Shown here one piece after another: positions 8,333-16,978 of a stretch of 64,000 nucleotides of DNA. The translations under genes and the position numbers were made by a program. Source of the stretch: Novosphingobium sp. PhB165 (GTDB taxonomy: Bacteria > Pseudomonadota > Alphaproteobacteria > Sphingomonadales > Sphingomonadaceae); assembly GCF_004341845.1 (NCBI RefSeq), contig NZ_SLVB01000006.1, positions 1-64,000 on the forward strand. Reading direction: 5' to 3'. The notes below the pieces were generated by a model. The model was not told the origin of the DNA. It saw only the letters and a program-made list of their open reading frames with translations, and did no database searches. Each line of letters opens with the position of its first letter. Within the stretch, counting starts at the first letter, position 1.

Positions 8333-9027
8333 GCGCTATCACCCCGGGCCAGATCATCGTCGTCAACGGCACTTCGGGGTCGGGCAAGTCGACCGCCTGC
8401 GAGCTATTCCAGAAGCGCCGGCAGGACTACTGGCTGCTCTACGGAATCGATCATTTCATGGCCCAGACCCTGCCCGCGCAGTTTGGCCACCACGGACCAC
8501 GCGCGGCCGAAGGAATCGAGGCGGTGCCGATCGATCCCGCCGATCCGCAGGGCCCGCTGCGCTGGCGCTTCGCCCCGCAGGCGATGGCCGCCTTTTCCGC
8601 AATGCATGAATGGATGGCGGCGACTTCGCGGCAGGGCGTCAACGTGATCTTCGACCACTTGCTGATGAGCGATCCGCCGGTCCTGCAAGACCTTGTCCGC
8701 CGGACCGAGGGACTGCCGGTGCTGCTGGTGACTCTGAAGCCCCCGTTCGAAGTGCTCGAACGCCGCGTGGCCGAGCGGGCCATGACCAAGCGTATGCCCA
8801 CCGATCTGCTGGGCGAGGATGCGGTGAACAAGATCGTCGACCGCCTCTCGCGCCTGCGCCCGTGGTTCTTCGAGGAAGTCTACCGGAACACGGTGTCCGA
8901 TCTGGTCATCGACACTTCGGTCCAGTCCCCGGAAGAGGTCTGCGCCGCGATCGAGGCGCGACTGGCCGAAGGGCCGGGCACCGCGTTCGAGGAATTGCGC
9001 CGCCGGGAAGCTCAACGCGCCGCCTAG
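8329..9027 (+). CDS. Chloramphenicol phosphotransferase-like small-molecule kinase
   Basis: A P-loop kinase of 232 aa. The Walker A motif is V-N-G-T-S-G-S-G-K-S-T at residues 12-22. The region after it (Y-G-I-D-H-F-M, then I-F-D-H-L-L-M-S) matches the chloramphenicol-phosphotransferase-like family, in which a conserved Asp activates the hydroxyl acceptor. The substrate here is unknown and need not be an antibiotic. It is coupled to the preceding unrecognised protein by a four-base overlap. Its TAG stop shares bases 9025-9026 with the stop of the convergent hydrolase. Confidence 0.75.
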   Translation: MSAITPGQIIVVNGTSGSGKSTACELFQKRRQDYWLLYGIDHFMAQTLPAQFGHHGPRAAEGIEAVPIDPADPQGPLRWRFAPQAMAAFSAMHEWMAATSRQGVNVIFDHLLMSDPPVLQDLVRRTEGLPVLLVTLKPPFEVLERRVAERAMTKRMPTDLLGEDAVNKIVDRLSRLRPWFFEEVYRNTVSDLVIDTSVQSPEEVCAAIEARLAEGPGTAFEELRRREAQRAA

Positions 9028-9818
9028 AAGCCCCGCTCTTTGAGCCAGGCGACGATGGCATCCTGCGCCTCGGGCGCGAACTGGAGTTGGTGGCCGAAAC
9101 GGTCGAAGGCCACGAAGTGGCCATCGCGCGCCGCTTTCGCCAGAGCCTCGCCCTGCGCGAAAGGGATCAACCGGTCGTCGCGGGCATGTAGCACGAGGAC
9201 CGGCGCCGCAACGCCCGGCATGACTGTCAGACTCTCGAAGCGGTCGAGCAGCAGCATGCGCACAGGAAGCCATCGGAACATCCTGGCGGCCACATCGGGC
9301 AAGCTGGTGAAGGGCGAGACGAGAACCAGTGCCGCGGGCGCATGGTCGTGCGCCAGCCTCGTGGCGACGCCGGTGCCCAGTGACGCGCCCATCAGGATCA
9401 GGCTCGGGGCCGTCACGCCTTTCGTTTCCAGAAACGCGCGCGCTGCCTCTCCGTCGCGGATCAGGCCGGTCTCGGTCGGTTTGCCGGGGTTGCCGGAATA
9501 GCCGCGATAATCGGCGAGCAGCACGCCATATCCGGCGTCGGCCAGCCGCTGCGTGGCCTTGGCCGCGCCGGGCAGATTGTCGCCATTGCCGTGAAAGAAC
9601 AGCACGGTGCGCTTGCCGGGCGCCGCCGGGCGCCATGCCGCCGTGAGCGCCAGTCCGTCATCGGTGTGGAGCGTGACCCGCTCGAAACCGGAGGGGGTAG
9701 GCGCGGGGTGGGGATGGGCTGGATAGACGATGGAGCGCTGGGTCAGAAACAGCAGCAGCACGGCGGCGAGATAGAAGCCGCCGATGGCGACGATCGCCGT
9801 CAGCAGCAGCCGTCTCAC
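9024..9818 (-). CDS. Alpha/beta hydrolase (BEM46/ABHD13-like), membrane-anchored
   Basis: A 264-aa serine hydrolase with one N-terminal membrane helix (about residues 5-26) that would tether it to the inner membrane. The oxyanion-hole motif is F-F-H-G-N-G-D-N. The nucleophile elbow is G-A-S-L-G-T-G, the acid is probably in A-R-D-D-R-L-I-P, and the base is the His in R-F-G-H-Q. This fits the BEM46/ABHD13 group with unknown native substrate. It is the last gene of an operon dxs - MHS transporter - hydrolase on the minus strand and overlaps the transporter by four bases. Confidence 0.83.
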   Translation of the reverse strand: MRRLLLTAIVAIGGFYLAAVLLLFLTQRSIVYPAHPHPAPTPSGFERVTLHTDDGLALTAAWRPAAPGKRTVLFFHGNGDNLPGAAKATQRLADAGYGVLLADYRGYSGNPGKPTETGLIRDGEAARAFLETKGVTAPSLILMGASLGTGVATRLAHDHAPAALVLVSPFTSLPDVAARMFRWLPVRMLLLDRFESLTVMPGVAAPVLVLHARDDRLIPFAQGEALAKAARDGHFVAFDRFGHQLQFAPEAQDAIVAWLKERGF

Positions 9819-11131
9819 ACGGCCAACCGGTCGAGCACGTTGTCGCGCCGGGTGTCCTTGAGCAGCAAGGCCGCCACCAGCGAGACCGCGCAGAGCGCCG
9901 AGACATACCAGTAAAACCCGCTCTCGTGCCCGGCCGCCTTGAATGCTAGCGCGACGTTTTCGGCGGTCCCGCCGAACAGCGCATTGCCGACGCCATAGGC
10001 AAGGCCAACGCCCAGCGCGCGCACATGCGTCGGGAACATCTCGGCTTTGAACAGGCCGCTGATCGAGGTGTAGAGGCTGTTGATGACCAGCCCCGCCAGC
10101 ACCAGCGCGAAAGCGGGGCCGATGGCCTTGGCTCCGGCCAGCGCGGTGAAGATCGGCACGGTGAACACCGTCGCCAGCGCGGCGAACAGGATGATGTTGT
10201 TGCGCCGCCCGATCCGGTCGGACAGCAGCCCCATCAGCGGCTGGAGCAGCATGAACAGCGTCAGTTCGCCCAGCATCAGCATGGTCGCCGTTTCCTTGCT
10301 CAGGCCGACGGTGAGCACGAGGTACTTCTGCATATAGGTCGTGAAGGCGTAGAACGAGAGGCTGCCGCCCGCCGTCAGGGCAACGACGATCAGGAACGGG
10401 CGTGTCGCCACGCGGAACAGTTCGGCAAGGCTGCCCGCCGCCTCACCGGCGCGGTCCTCGGCGCTGGAAGTCTCGTGCATGTGATGGCGGAACAACACGA
10501 TGCCGAGCGCACCCGCCGCGCCGATCAGGAAGCCCACGCGCCAGCCCCATGCGGCAAATTCGGCCTCGGTCAACACTTGCTGGAGCAGCACGATCACCAG
10601 CGTCGCGCAGAGCTGCCCGCCGACCAAGGTGACGTATTGGAACGAGGACCAGAAGCCGCGCCGCCGCCGTCCTGCGATCTCGCTGAGGTAAGTGGCGGCC
10701 GTGCCGTATTGCCCGCCGGTGGAAAAACCCTGCACCATGCGGCCGATCAGCAGCAGCAGCGGCGCGATGATGCCCACTTGCGCGAATGTCGGCAGCACCG
10801 CGATCAGCAGCGCGCCGCCGCCCATCATCATGACCGAGAGCACCATGGCGCTCTGCCGCCCATGGCGGTCGGCATAGCGGCCGAAGTACCAGCCGCCGAT
10901 GGGCCTGAGCAGGAAACCCACTGCGAAGATCGCGCTGGTCGCCATCAACTGCACCAGCTGGTCGCTCTTCGGGAAGAAGGCGGGCGAGAAGTAGAGCGCG
11001 GTGAAGGCGTAGATGTAAAAATCGTACCATTCGATGAGGTTGCCCGCCGATCCGGCAAGGATCGCGCGCAACCGCACCGCGTCGCTGATGCTGCCCGGCT
11101 TTACCGGGGAGTCCGCAGCGACGGCATCCAC
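9815..11131 (-). CDS. MFS transporter, metabolite:H+ symporter (MHS) family, KgtP-like
   Basis: A 438-aa twelve-helix transporter of the metabolite:proton symporter family. The N-terminal signature G-N-L-I-E-W-Y-D-F-Y-I-Y-A and F-A-V-G-F-L-L-R-P-I-G-G are typical, as is the loop 2-3 motif G-R-Y-A-D-R-H-G-R-Q. The closest remembered relatives carry alpha-ketoglutarate or other dicarboxylates, or proline/betaine; substrate is not certain. It lies two bases after the dxs stop, so the two are co-transcribed, an association with no obvious metabolic logic. Confidence 0.83.
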   Translation of the reverse strand: MDAVAADSPVKPGSISDAVRLRAILAGSAGNLIEWYDFYIYAFTALYFSPAFFPKSDQLVQLMATSAIFAVGFLLRPIGGWYFGRYADRHGRQSAMVLSVMMMGGGALLIAVLPTFAQVGIIAPLLLLIGRMVQGFSTGGQYGTAATYLSEIAGRRRRGFWSSFQYVTLVGGQLCATLVIVLLQQVLTEAEFAAWGWRVGFLIGAAGALGIVLFRHHMHETSSAEDRAGEAAGSLAELFRVATRPFLIVVALTAGGSLSFYAFTTYMQKYLVLTVGLSKETATMLMLGELTLFMLLQPLMGLLSDRIGRRNNIILFAALATVFTVPIFTALAGAKAIGPAFALVLAGLVINSLYTSISGLFKAEMFPTHVRALGVGLAYGVGNALFGGTAENVALAFKAAGHESGFYWYVSALCAVSLVAALLLKDTRRDNVLDRLAV

Positions 11132-11133
11132 CG

Positions 11134-13056
11134 TCAGGCGCGCGCTTCGTTCACGCCGGCACTGTTGTGCCGCAGCGCCTTCAGCACGGTATCGACGATC
11201 TGCGGGGCATTGAGGCCCGCCTCGTCATACTGCGCCTCGGGCTTGTCCTGATCCTGGAAAATGTCGGGCAGGCGCATGGTGCGGATCTTCAGGCCCGCAT
11301 CGGTCAGCCCTTCGTCGCTCGCCATGGTCAGCACATGCGCGCCGAGGCCGCCGATGGAGCCTTCCTCCACCGTCACCACCACTTCGTGGCTCAGCATCAG
11401 CTTGCGGATCAGTTCGGTGTCGAGCGGCTTGGCAAAGCGAAGGTCGGCAACCGTGGCGGAAAGCCCCTTGGCCTCCAGCAGGTCGGCAGCCTTGAGCGCC
11501 TCGCCAAGGCGGGTGCCGAGCGAGAGCAGGGCAACCTTCGACCCCTCGCGCACGATCCGGCCCTTGCCGATTTCAAGCTGCTGCGGAACGTCGGGCAGCG
11601 CCACGCCTTCGCCATTGCCGCGCGGATAGCGGAAGGCAATCGGGCCGGAATCGTGGAGCGCGGCAGTGTGCGTCATGTGGACCAGCTCCGCCTCGTCGGC
11701 GGCGGCCATGACCACCATGTTCGGCAGCGTCGCCAGATAGGTAATGTCGAACGAGCCTGCGTGGGTGGCGCCGTCGGCACCGACCAGACCTGCGCGGTCG
11801 ATCGCGAAGCGCACCGGCAGGTTCTGGATGGCGACATCGTGCACGACCTGATCGAAGGCGCGTTGCAGGAAGGTCGAATAGATCGCGCAGAACGGGCGCA
11901 TGCCTTCGGCGGCGAGCCCGGCGGCGAACGTCACTGCGTGCTGTTCGGCAATGCCGACATCGAAGCTGCGGTCCGGGAACTGCTGCACGAACTTGTCGAG
12001 CCCGGTGCCCGAGGGCATGGCGGCGGTGATCGCGCAGATCGTCGGGTCGCGCTCGGCCTCGGCGACCAGCGCCTTGGCGAAGATGCCGGTATAGCTGGGC
12101 GGACCGGCGGGCGACTTGGCCTGTTCGCCGGTGACGACGTTGAACTTCTGCACGCCGTGGTACTTGTCGGCTGCTTCCTCGGCCGGGGCGTAGCCCTTGC
12201 CCTTCTGCGTCACGACATGGACGAGGATCGGGCCTTCGCCCGCGTCGCGCACGTTTTCCAGAACCGGAATCAGCGCGTCGAGGTCATGCCCGTCGATCGG
12301 GCCGACGTAGTAGAAGCCGAGTTCCTCGAACAGGGTGCCGCCCATGGCCATGCCGCGGGCGAATTCGTCGGTCTTCTTCGCGGCCAGATGCAGCGGACGC
12401 GGCAGGCGGCGGGCGAACTTGCGCGCCAGTTCGCGCAGGCCGAGGAACCGGCCCGAGGAGACGAGGCGCGCCAGATAGGCCGAGAGCCCGCCGACCGGCG
12501 GCGCGATCGACATGTCGTTGTCGTTCAGGATCACGACCAGACGATTGCCGGCCTGTTCGGCGTTGTTCATCGCCTCATAGGCCATGCCCGCGCTCATCGC
12601 ACCGTCGCCGATCACGGCGATGCCGCGGCCGGGCCTGCCCTGAATCTTGTTGGCGACGGCAAAGCCGAGCGCGGCCGAGATCGAGGTGGAGCTGTGCGCG
12701 GTGCCGAACGGATCGTATTCGCTTTCCGAACGCTTGGTGAAGCCCGAAAGGCCGCCACCCTGGCGCAGCGTGCGGATGCGGTCGCGGCGGCCGGTCAGGA
12801 TCTTGTGCGGATAGGCCTGGTGGCCCACGTCCCAGATCAGACGGTCCACCGGCGTGTCGAACACGTAGTGGATGGCCACGGTCAGTTCGACCACGCCCAG
12901 ACCGGAGCCGAGATGTCCGCCCGTCTGGCCGACGGCGGAAATCATTTCGGCGCGAAGCTCGTCGGCCAACTGGCGCAGCTGCGCGGGCTTGAGCTTGCGC
13001 AGGTCGTCAGGCGTATCGACGGTATCGAGAAGCGGAGTTGCCGGATTGGCTGTCAT
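11134..13056 (-). CDS. dxs: 1-deoxy-D-xylulose-5-phosphate synthase
   Basis: First enzyme of the non-mevalonate isoprenoid pathway: condenses pyruvate and glyceraldehyde-3-phosphate using thiamine diphosphate, also feeding thiamine and pyridoxal synthesis. The 640-aa length is normal. Motifs in order are Q-T-G-G-H-L-G-S-G-L-G near residues 44-54, the thiamine diphosphate site G-D-G-A-M-S-A-G-M-A-Y-E-A followed by N-D-N, D-V-G-I-A-E-Q-H-A-V of the pyrimidine domain, and R-A-G-L-V-G-A-D-G-A-T-H. It heads an operon with an MHS transporter and a hydrolase. Confidence 0.97.
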   Translation of the reverse strand: MTANPATPLLDTVDTPDDLRKLKPAQLRQLADELRAEMISAVGQTGGHLGSGLGVVELTVAIHYVFDTPVDRLIWDVGHQAYPHKILTGRRDRIRTLRQGGGLSGFTKRSESEYDPFGTAHSSTSISAALGFAVANKIQGRPGRGIAVIGDGAMSAGMAYEAMNNAEQAGNRLVVILNDNDMSIAPPVGGLSAYLARLVSSGRFLGLRELARKFARRLPRPLHLAAKKTDEFARGMAMGGTLFEELGFYYVGPIDGHDLDALIPVLENVRDAGEGPILVHVVTQKGKGYAPAEEAADKYHGVQKFNVVTGEQAKSPAGPPSYTGIFAKALVAEAERDPTICAITAAMPSGTGLDKFVQQFPDRSFDVGIAEQHAVTFAAGLAAEGMRPFCAIYSTFLQRAFDQVVHDVAIQNLPVRFAIDRAGLVGADGATHAGSFDITYLATLPNMVVMAAADEAELVHMTHTAALHDSGPIAFRYPRGNGEGVALPDVPQQLEIGKGRIVREGSKVALLSLGTRLGEALKAADLLEAKGLSATVADLRFAKPLDTELIRKLMLSHEVVVTVEEGSIGGLGAHVLTMASDEGLTDAGLKIRTMRLPDIFQDQDKPEAQYDEAGLNAPQIVDTVLKALRHNSAGVNEARA

Positions 13057-13153
13057 GGTCTTGGTTTACACACGAGTTGGTCTGGTGTCGAATTTTCCGC
13101 TGCGCATAGGCCGCGAATAGTCCAAGATACAGAGATTCCCGCAGGAGGTCCCG

Positions 13154-13549
13154 ATGAATCTCCCTTCGAATCCGCTGAGCCGATCGAATCCCATCGCTTT
13201 CGTGGCCACCGCCGACCGCGATCGTGCGCGGGCTTTCTATGCCGAGACGCTGGGGCTTCCGGTGCTGGCGGAGGACGATTTCGCCGTGACGTTCCGGATG
13301 GGAGAAGGGGGCACGACCATGCGGCTGACGGCCGTTCCCGGCCACCAGCCGCTGCCGCACACGGTGCTCGGCTGGGCGGTGGACGATGTGCGCGGCGCGG
13401 TCGCCGCGCTTCGGGGCAAGGGCGTGACTTTCAATGTCTACGAAGGCTTGGGGCAGGATGCCGACGGTATCTGGCAGGCGCCGGGCGGCGCGCGCGTCTG
13501 CTGGTTTCCCGATCCCGACGGTAACGTGCTGAGTCTCACGCAGTTTTGA
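13154..13549 (+). CDS. VOC family (glyoxalase/bleomycin-resistance-like) protein
   Basis: A 131-aa protein with one full vicinal-oxygen-chelate unit: A-R-A-F-Y-A-E-T-L-G-L-P early and the closing W-F-P-D-P-D-G-N-V-L-S-L-T-Q at the end, the usual metal-ligand region. A strong GCAGGAGG lies seven bases before the ATG. Function (dioxygenase, isomerase or antitoxin-like binding) cannot be decided. It is divergent from dxs and followed closely by an acetyltransferase gene. Confidence 0.8.
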   Translation: MNLPSNPLSRSNPIAFVATADRDRARAFYAETLGLPVLAEDDFAVTFRMGEGGTTMRLTAVPGHQPLPHTVLGWAVDDVRGAVAALRGKGVTFNVYEGLGQDADGIWQAPGGARVCWFPDPDGNVLSLTQF

Positions 13550-13618
13550 GCTGGGCGGGGCTGGTGTGGCCGGCGCGATCGTGACATGAACCGGCTCCCC
13601 CCAACCGAGGAGCTATCC

Positions 13619-14149
13619 TTGTCGCTTTCCATCCGTCCCGCCACCGTTGACGATCTTCCGCAGCTTTCCACCGTGATGGACGCCGCCATCGGCGAATTGC
13701 AGCAGGGTTTCCTCGATCCCGAGCAGATCGCATCAAGCCGCGCGGTGATGGGGCTCGACCGCCAGCTGGTCGAAGACGGGACTTATTTCGTGGCGGAAAT
13801 CGATAGCGAGATCGCCGGATGTGGCGGCTGGAGCCGGCGCGCGACGCTCTACGGCGGCGATCACAGCGCCGGCCTGCGTGAGCCGCGCCTGCTCGATCCC
13901 GCCAGTGAGGCGGCGCGGGTGCGGGCGATGTACACGCATCCGGGTTTCGCGCGGCGCGGTGTCGGTCGGGCGCTGCTGTCGCACTGCGAGGAACGCGCCC
14001 GTGCCGAGGGATTCACCACCTGCGAACTGATGGGCACGCGCTCGGGCGAGCCGCTCTACCGGGTGGCGGGCTATGAAGTGATCGAGCGGATCGAGGATTC
14101 CACCGGCGGCGCTCCGGTGCCGCTGGCCCGGATGCGCAAGGCTATTTAG
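13619..14149 (+). CDS. GNAT family N-acetyltransferase
   Basis: An acetyl-CoA-dependent acetyltransferase of 176 aa. It starts with S-I-R-P-A-T-V-D-D-L and has the acetyl-CoA-binding motif A region M-Y-T-H-P-G-F-A-R-R-G-V-G-R-A-L-L, followed by C-E-E-R-A-R-A-E-G-F. I chose the TTG at 13619 because GAGGAG precedes it by seven bases; an ATG at 13586 in the same frame lacks a ribosome-binding site. The acceptor substrate is unknown. It ends one base before the stop of the convergent Fur-family gene. Confidence 0.82.
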   Translation: MSLSIRPATVDDLPQLSTVMDAAIGELQQGFLDPEQIASSRAVMGLDRQLVEDGTYFVAEIDSEIAGCGGWSRRATLYGGDHSAGLREPRLLDPASEAARVRAMYTHPGFARRGVGRALLSHCEERARAEGFTTCELMGTRSGEPLYRVAGYEVIERIEDSTGGAPVPLARMRKAI

Positions 14150-14150
14150 C

Positions 14151-14621
14151 TCAGCTACAGGCGGCGCAAGTGCCGCGCAGTTCCACCACCGGACGGACGT
14201 CGGCGAAACCGGCCTGCCGGGCGGCTGCGACCAGCGCGCCGGTCAGCTTGTCGTCATCGATGTGCACGGCCTGGCCGCAGACGTCGCAGATCAGGAAGAT
14301 GCAGTCGTGCTGGCAGCCGGGGTGGCTGTTGGCCAGATAGGCGTTCGCGCTTTCGACGCGGCGGGCAAGGTTGGTGCGCACGAAAAGGTCGAGGATGCGA
14401 TAGACGCTGTTCGGTGCGACCCGCTTGCCGCGCAGCGCCGAAACGCTTTCGGCAAGGTCATAGGCGGAGGCGGGGCGTTCCCGTTCGACCAGCGCGCCGA
14501 ACACGTCCGCGCGCATTTCGGTCCACTGTTCGCCCGCTTCGAGAAGCGCGGCGCGAGCGGCTTCGATCAAGCCTTTGCCGGAATGTTCGTGATGATGGTG
14601 CGCACTAGCCATGCTCCCCAT
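14151..14621 (-). CDS. Fur family transcriptional repressor, Zur-like
   Basis: A metal-responsive repressor of 156 aa. After a His-rich tip (H-H-H-H-E-H) comes the winged helix with S-A-Y-D-L and V-A-P-N-S-V-Y-R-I-L, the Fur-family recognition helix. The dimer domain has the regulatory-site pattern H-P-G-C-Q-H-D. Two cysteine pairs, C-D-V-C and a terminal C-A-A-C, form the structural zinc site. Sequence character, especially C-D-x-C-G and the His-rich tip, is closest to Zur (zinc uptake regulator). Starts at 14621 or 14612 are both possible. Confidence 0.8.
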   Translation of the reverse strand: MGSMASAHHHHEHSGKGLIEAARAALLEAGEQWTEMRADVFGALVERERPASAYDLAESVSALRGKRVAPNSVYRILDLFVRTNLARRVESANAYLANSHPGCQHDCIFLICDVCGQAVHIDDDKLTGALVAAARQAGFADVRPVVELRGTCAACS

Positions 14622-14627
14622 ATGGGG
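14616..14627. promoter_or_regulatory. Perfect 12-bp palindrome over the start of the Fur-family gene
   Basis: CCCCATATGGGG is exactly self-complementary. It covers the first candidate start codon of the Fur/Zur gene and would mask the Shine-Dalgarno-like GGGGAG before the second ATG. It could be an autoregulatory operator or RNA hairpin; it does not look like the AT-rich Zur boxes I know. Confidence 0.3.
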
Positions 14628-14655
14628 GCTTGGCGGCGCAGGCGCAATCCAAAGG

Positions 14656-14677
14656 TCGGGCCGAACGCTCGGCCCGA
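14656..14677 (-). terminator. Terminator-like hairpin after the 49-aa membrane protein gene
   Basis: TCGGGCCGA, a four-base loop, then TCGGCCCGA: a perfect nine-pair stem eight bases downstream of the small minus-strand gene. Only TTT follows on that strand, so it may be a weak or factor-assisted stop. Confidence 0.5.
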
Positions 14678-14684
14678 AGGTCTC

Positions 14685-14834
14685 TCAGCGCTGGACCGAT
14701 GCAGCGTGCGCGGGCGGCACGATGTTTTCGGACAGCGTGTGATGGCCAAGGCCCATCACGCCGAACACCAGCAATGCACCGCCGCCGAAGCCGAGGGCGA
14801 AGAAGCGGTAGAAGTCGGCCTTGAAGAGTCCCAT
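14685..14834 (-). CDS. Small membrane protein (49 aa), unrecognised
   Basis: A 49-codon gene starting at the ATG whose first base is 14834. It encodes an N-terminal amphipathic stretch (M-G-L-F-K-A-D-F-Y-R), one glycine-rich hydrophobic helix (residues about 11-30, with G-F-G-G-G-A-L-L-V-F), and a short polar tail ending V-Q-R. The composition and the K-A-D-F-Y-R-F-F-A motif look like a real inner-membrane miniprotein. A hairpin follows immediately. It lies head-to-tail upstream of the Fur/Zur gene on the same strand. Function unknown. Confidence 0.6.
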   Translation of the reverse strand: MGLFKADFYRFFALGFGGGALLVFGVMGLGHHTLSENIVPPAHAASVQR

Positions 14835-15017
14835 GATCGGTGCAGCTGTCCAGTGGTTCACGAATTTGCGTGCGGCCCCCTTGAGCCGATTCGCCTTGCC
14901 GTCCAGTGAACGTGGGGTAATCCGCGCCGGTTATGCGATGAATGGTTAAGATGGCGCGATGAATGGCGGGAACAGTCGCGCGACCGTCATGCAAATGGGC
15001 GAATGCGGCCGATTCGC

Positions 15018-15227
15018 CTAAGGGAAGAGCGAGCCCAGTGCGCCATGGGCAAGCGATGCCAGCACCAGCAGCGCCAGCGGAACCACGGCGCAGCCGAAGG
15101 GCAGGGCAAGCGCACCGGCAATGGTACCGGGGTGCCGGATCCGGCCCAGCCGCACCAGCACTGCCGATGCGGCCATGCCGACAAGGAAGGCAAGGGCGAC
15201 CAGCGGTCCGAGCCAGTCTACCCTCAT
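15018..15227 (-). CDS. Small two-helix membrane protein
   Basis: A 69-aa hydrophobic protein with two predicted membrane helices (about 6-25 and 37-64) separated by a basic loop R-L-G-R-I-R-H-P-G. GGAGGAAGG stands six bases before the ATG, an unusually strong ribosome-binding site here. It lies 22 bases after purH on the same strand and is probably the last gene of the rpe - heparinase-like - purH operon. No family recognised. Confidence 0.62.
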   Translation of the reverse strand: MRVDWLGPLVALAFLVGMAASAVLVRLGRIRHPGTIAGALALPFGCAVVPLALLVLASLAHGALGSLFP

Positions 15228-15249
15228 AAGCGCCTTCCTCCCCGTATCC

Positions 15250-16842
<1,593 letters not shown>

Positions 16843-16890
16843 GAGGGGCCTCTTGCAAATGGGATCGGGCAGGGAGTTGCGCCGTGTTAC

Positions 16891-16922
16891 GTCGGCCCCC
16901 TAAGTCGGCCCCCCTAAGTCGG
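16891..16922. repeat. Short tandem repeat in the heparinase-like / purH gap
   Basis: Two adjacent copies of GTCGGCCCCC(C)TAA (13 and 14 bases) followed by a partial third copy GTCGGC. It lies between two co-directional genes, so it could affect transcript processing, or be simple slippage product. Confidence 0.6.
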
Positions 16923-16978
16923 CAAGGCCAAGGCTGCAAGTCGGGTAAGGCACAACCGGTGGCGTACCTCAGCCCAAA

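Noticed and set aside
11167..13524. Open frame of 785 codons antisense to dxs and running into the VOC gene
   Set aside because: Shadow of dxs; the VOC gene has its own frame and strong ribosome-binding site.
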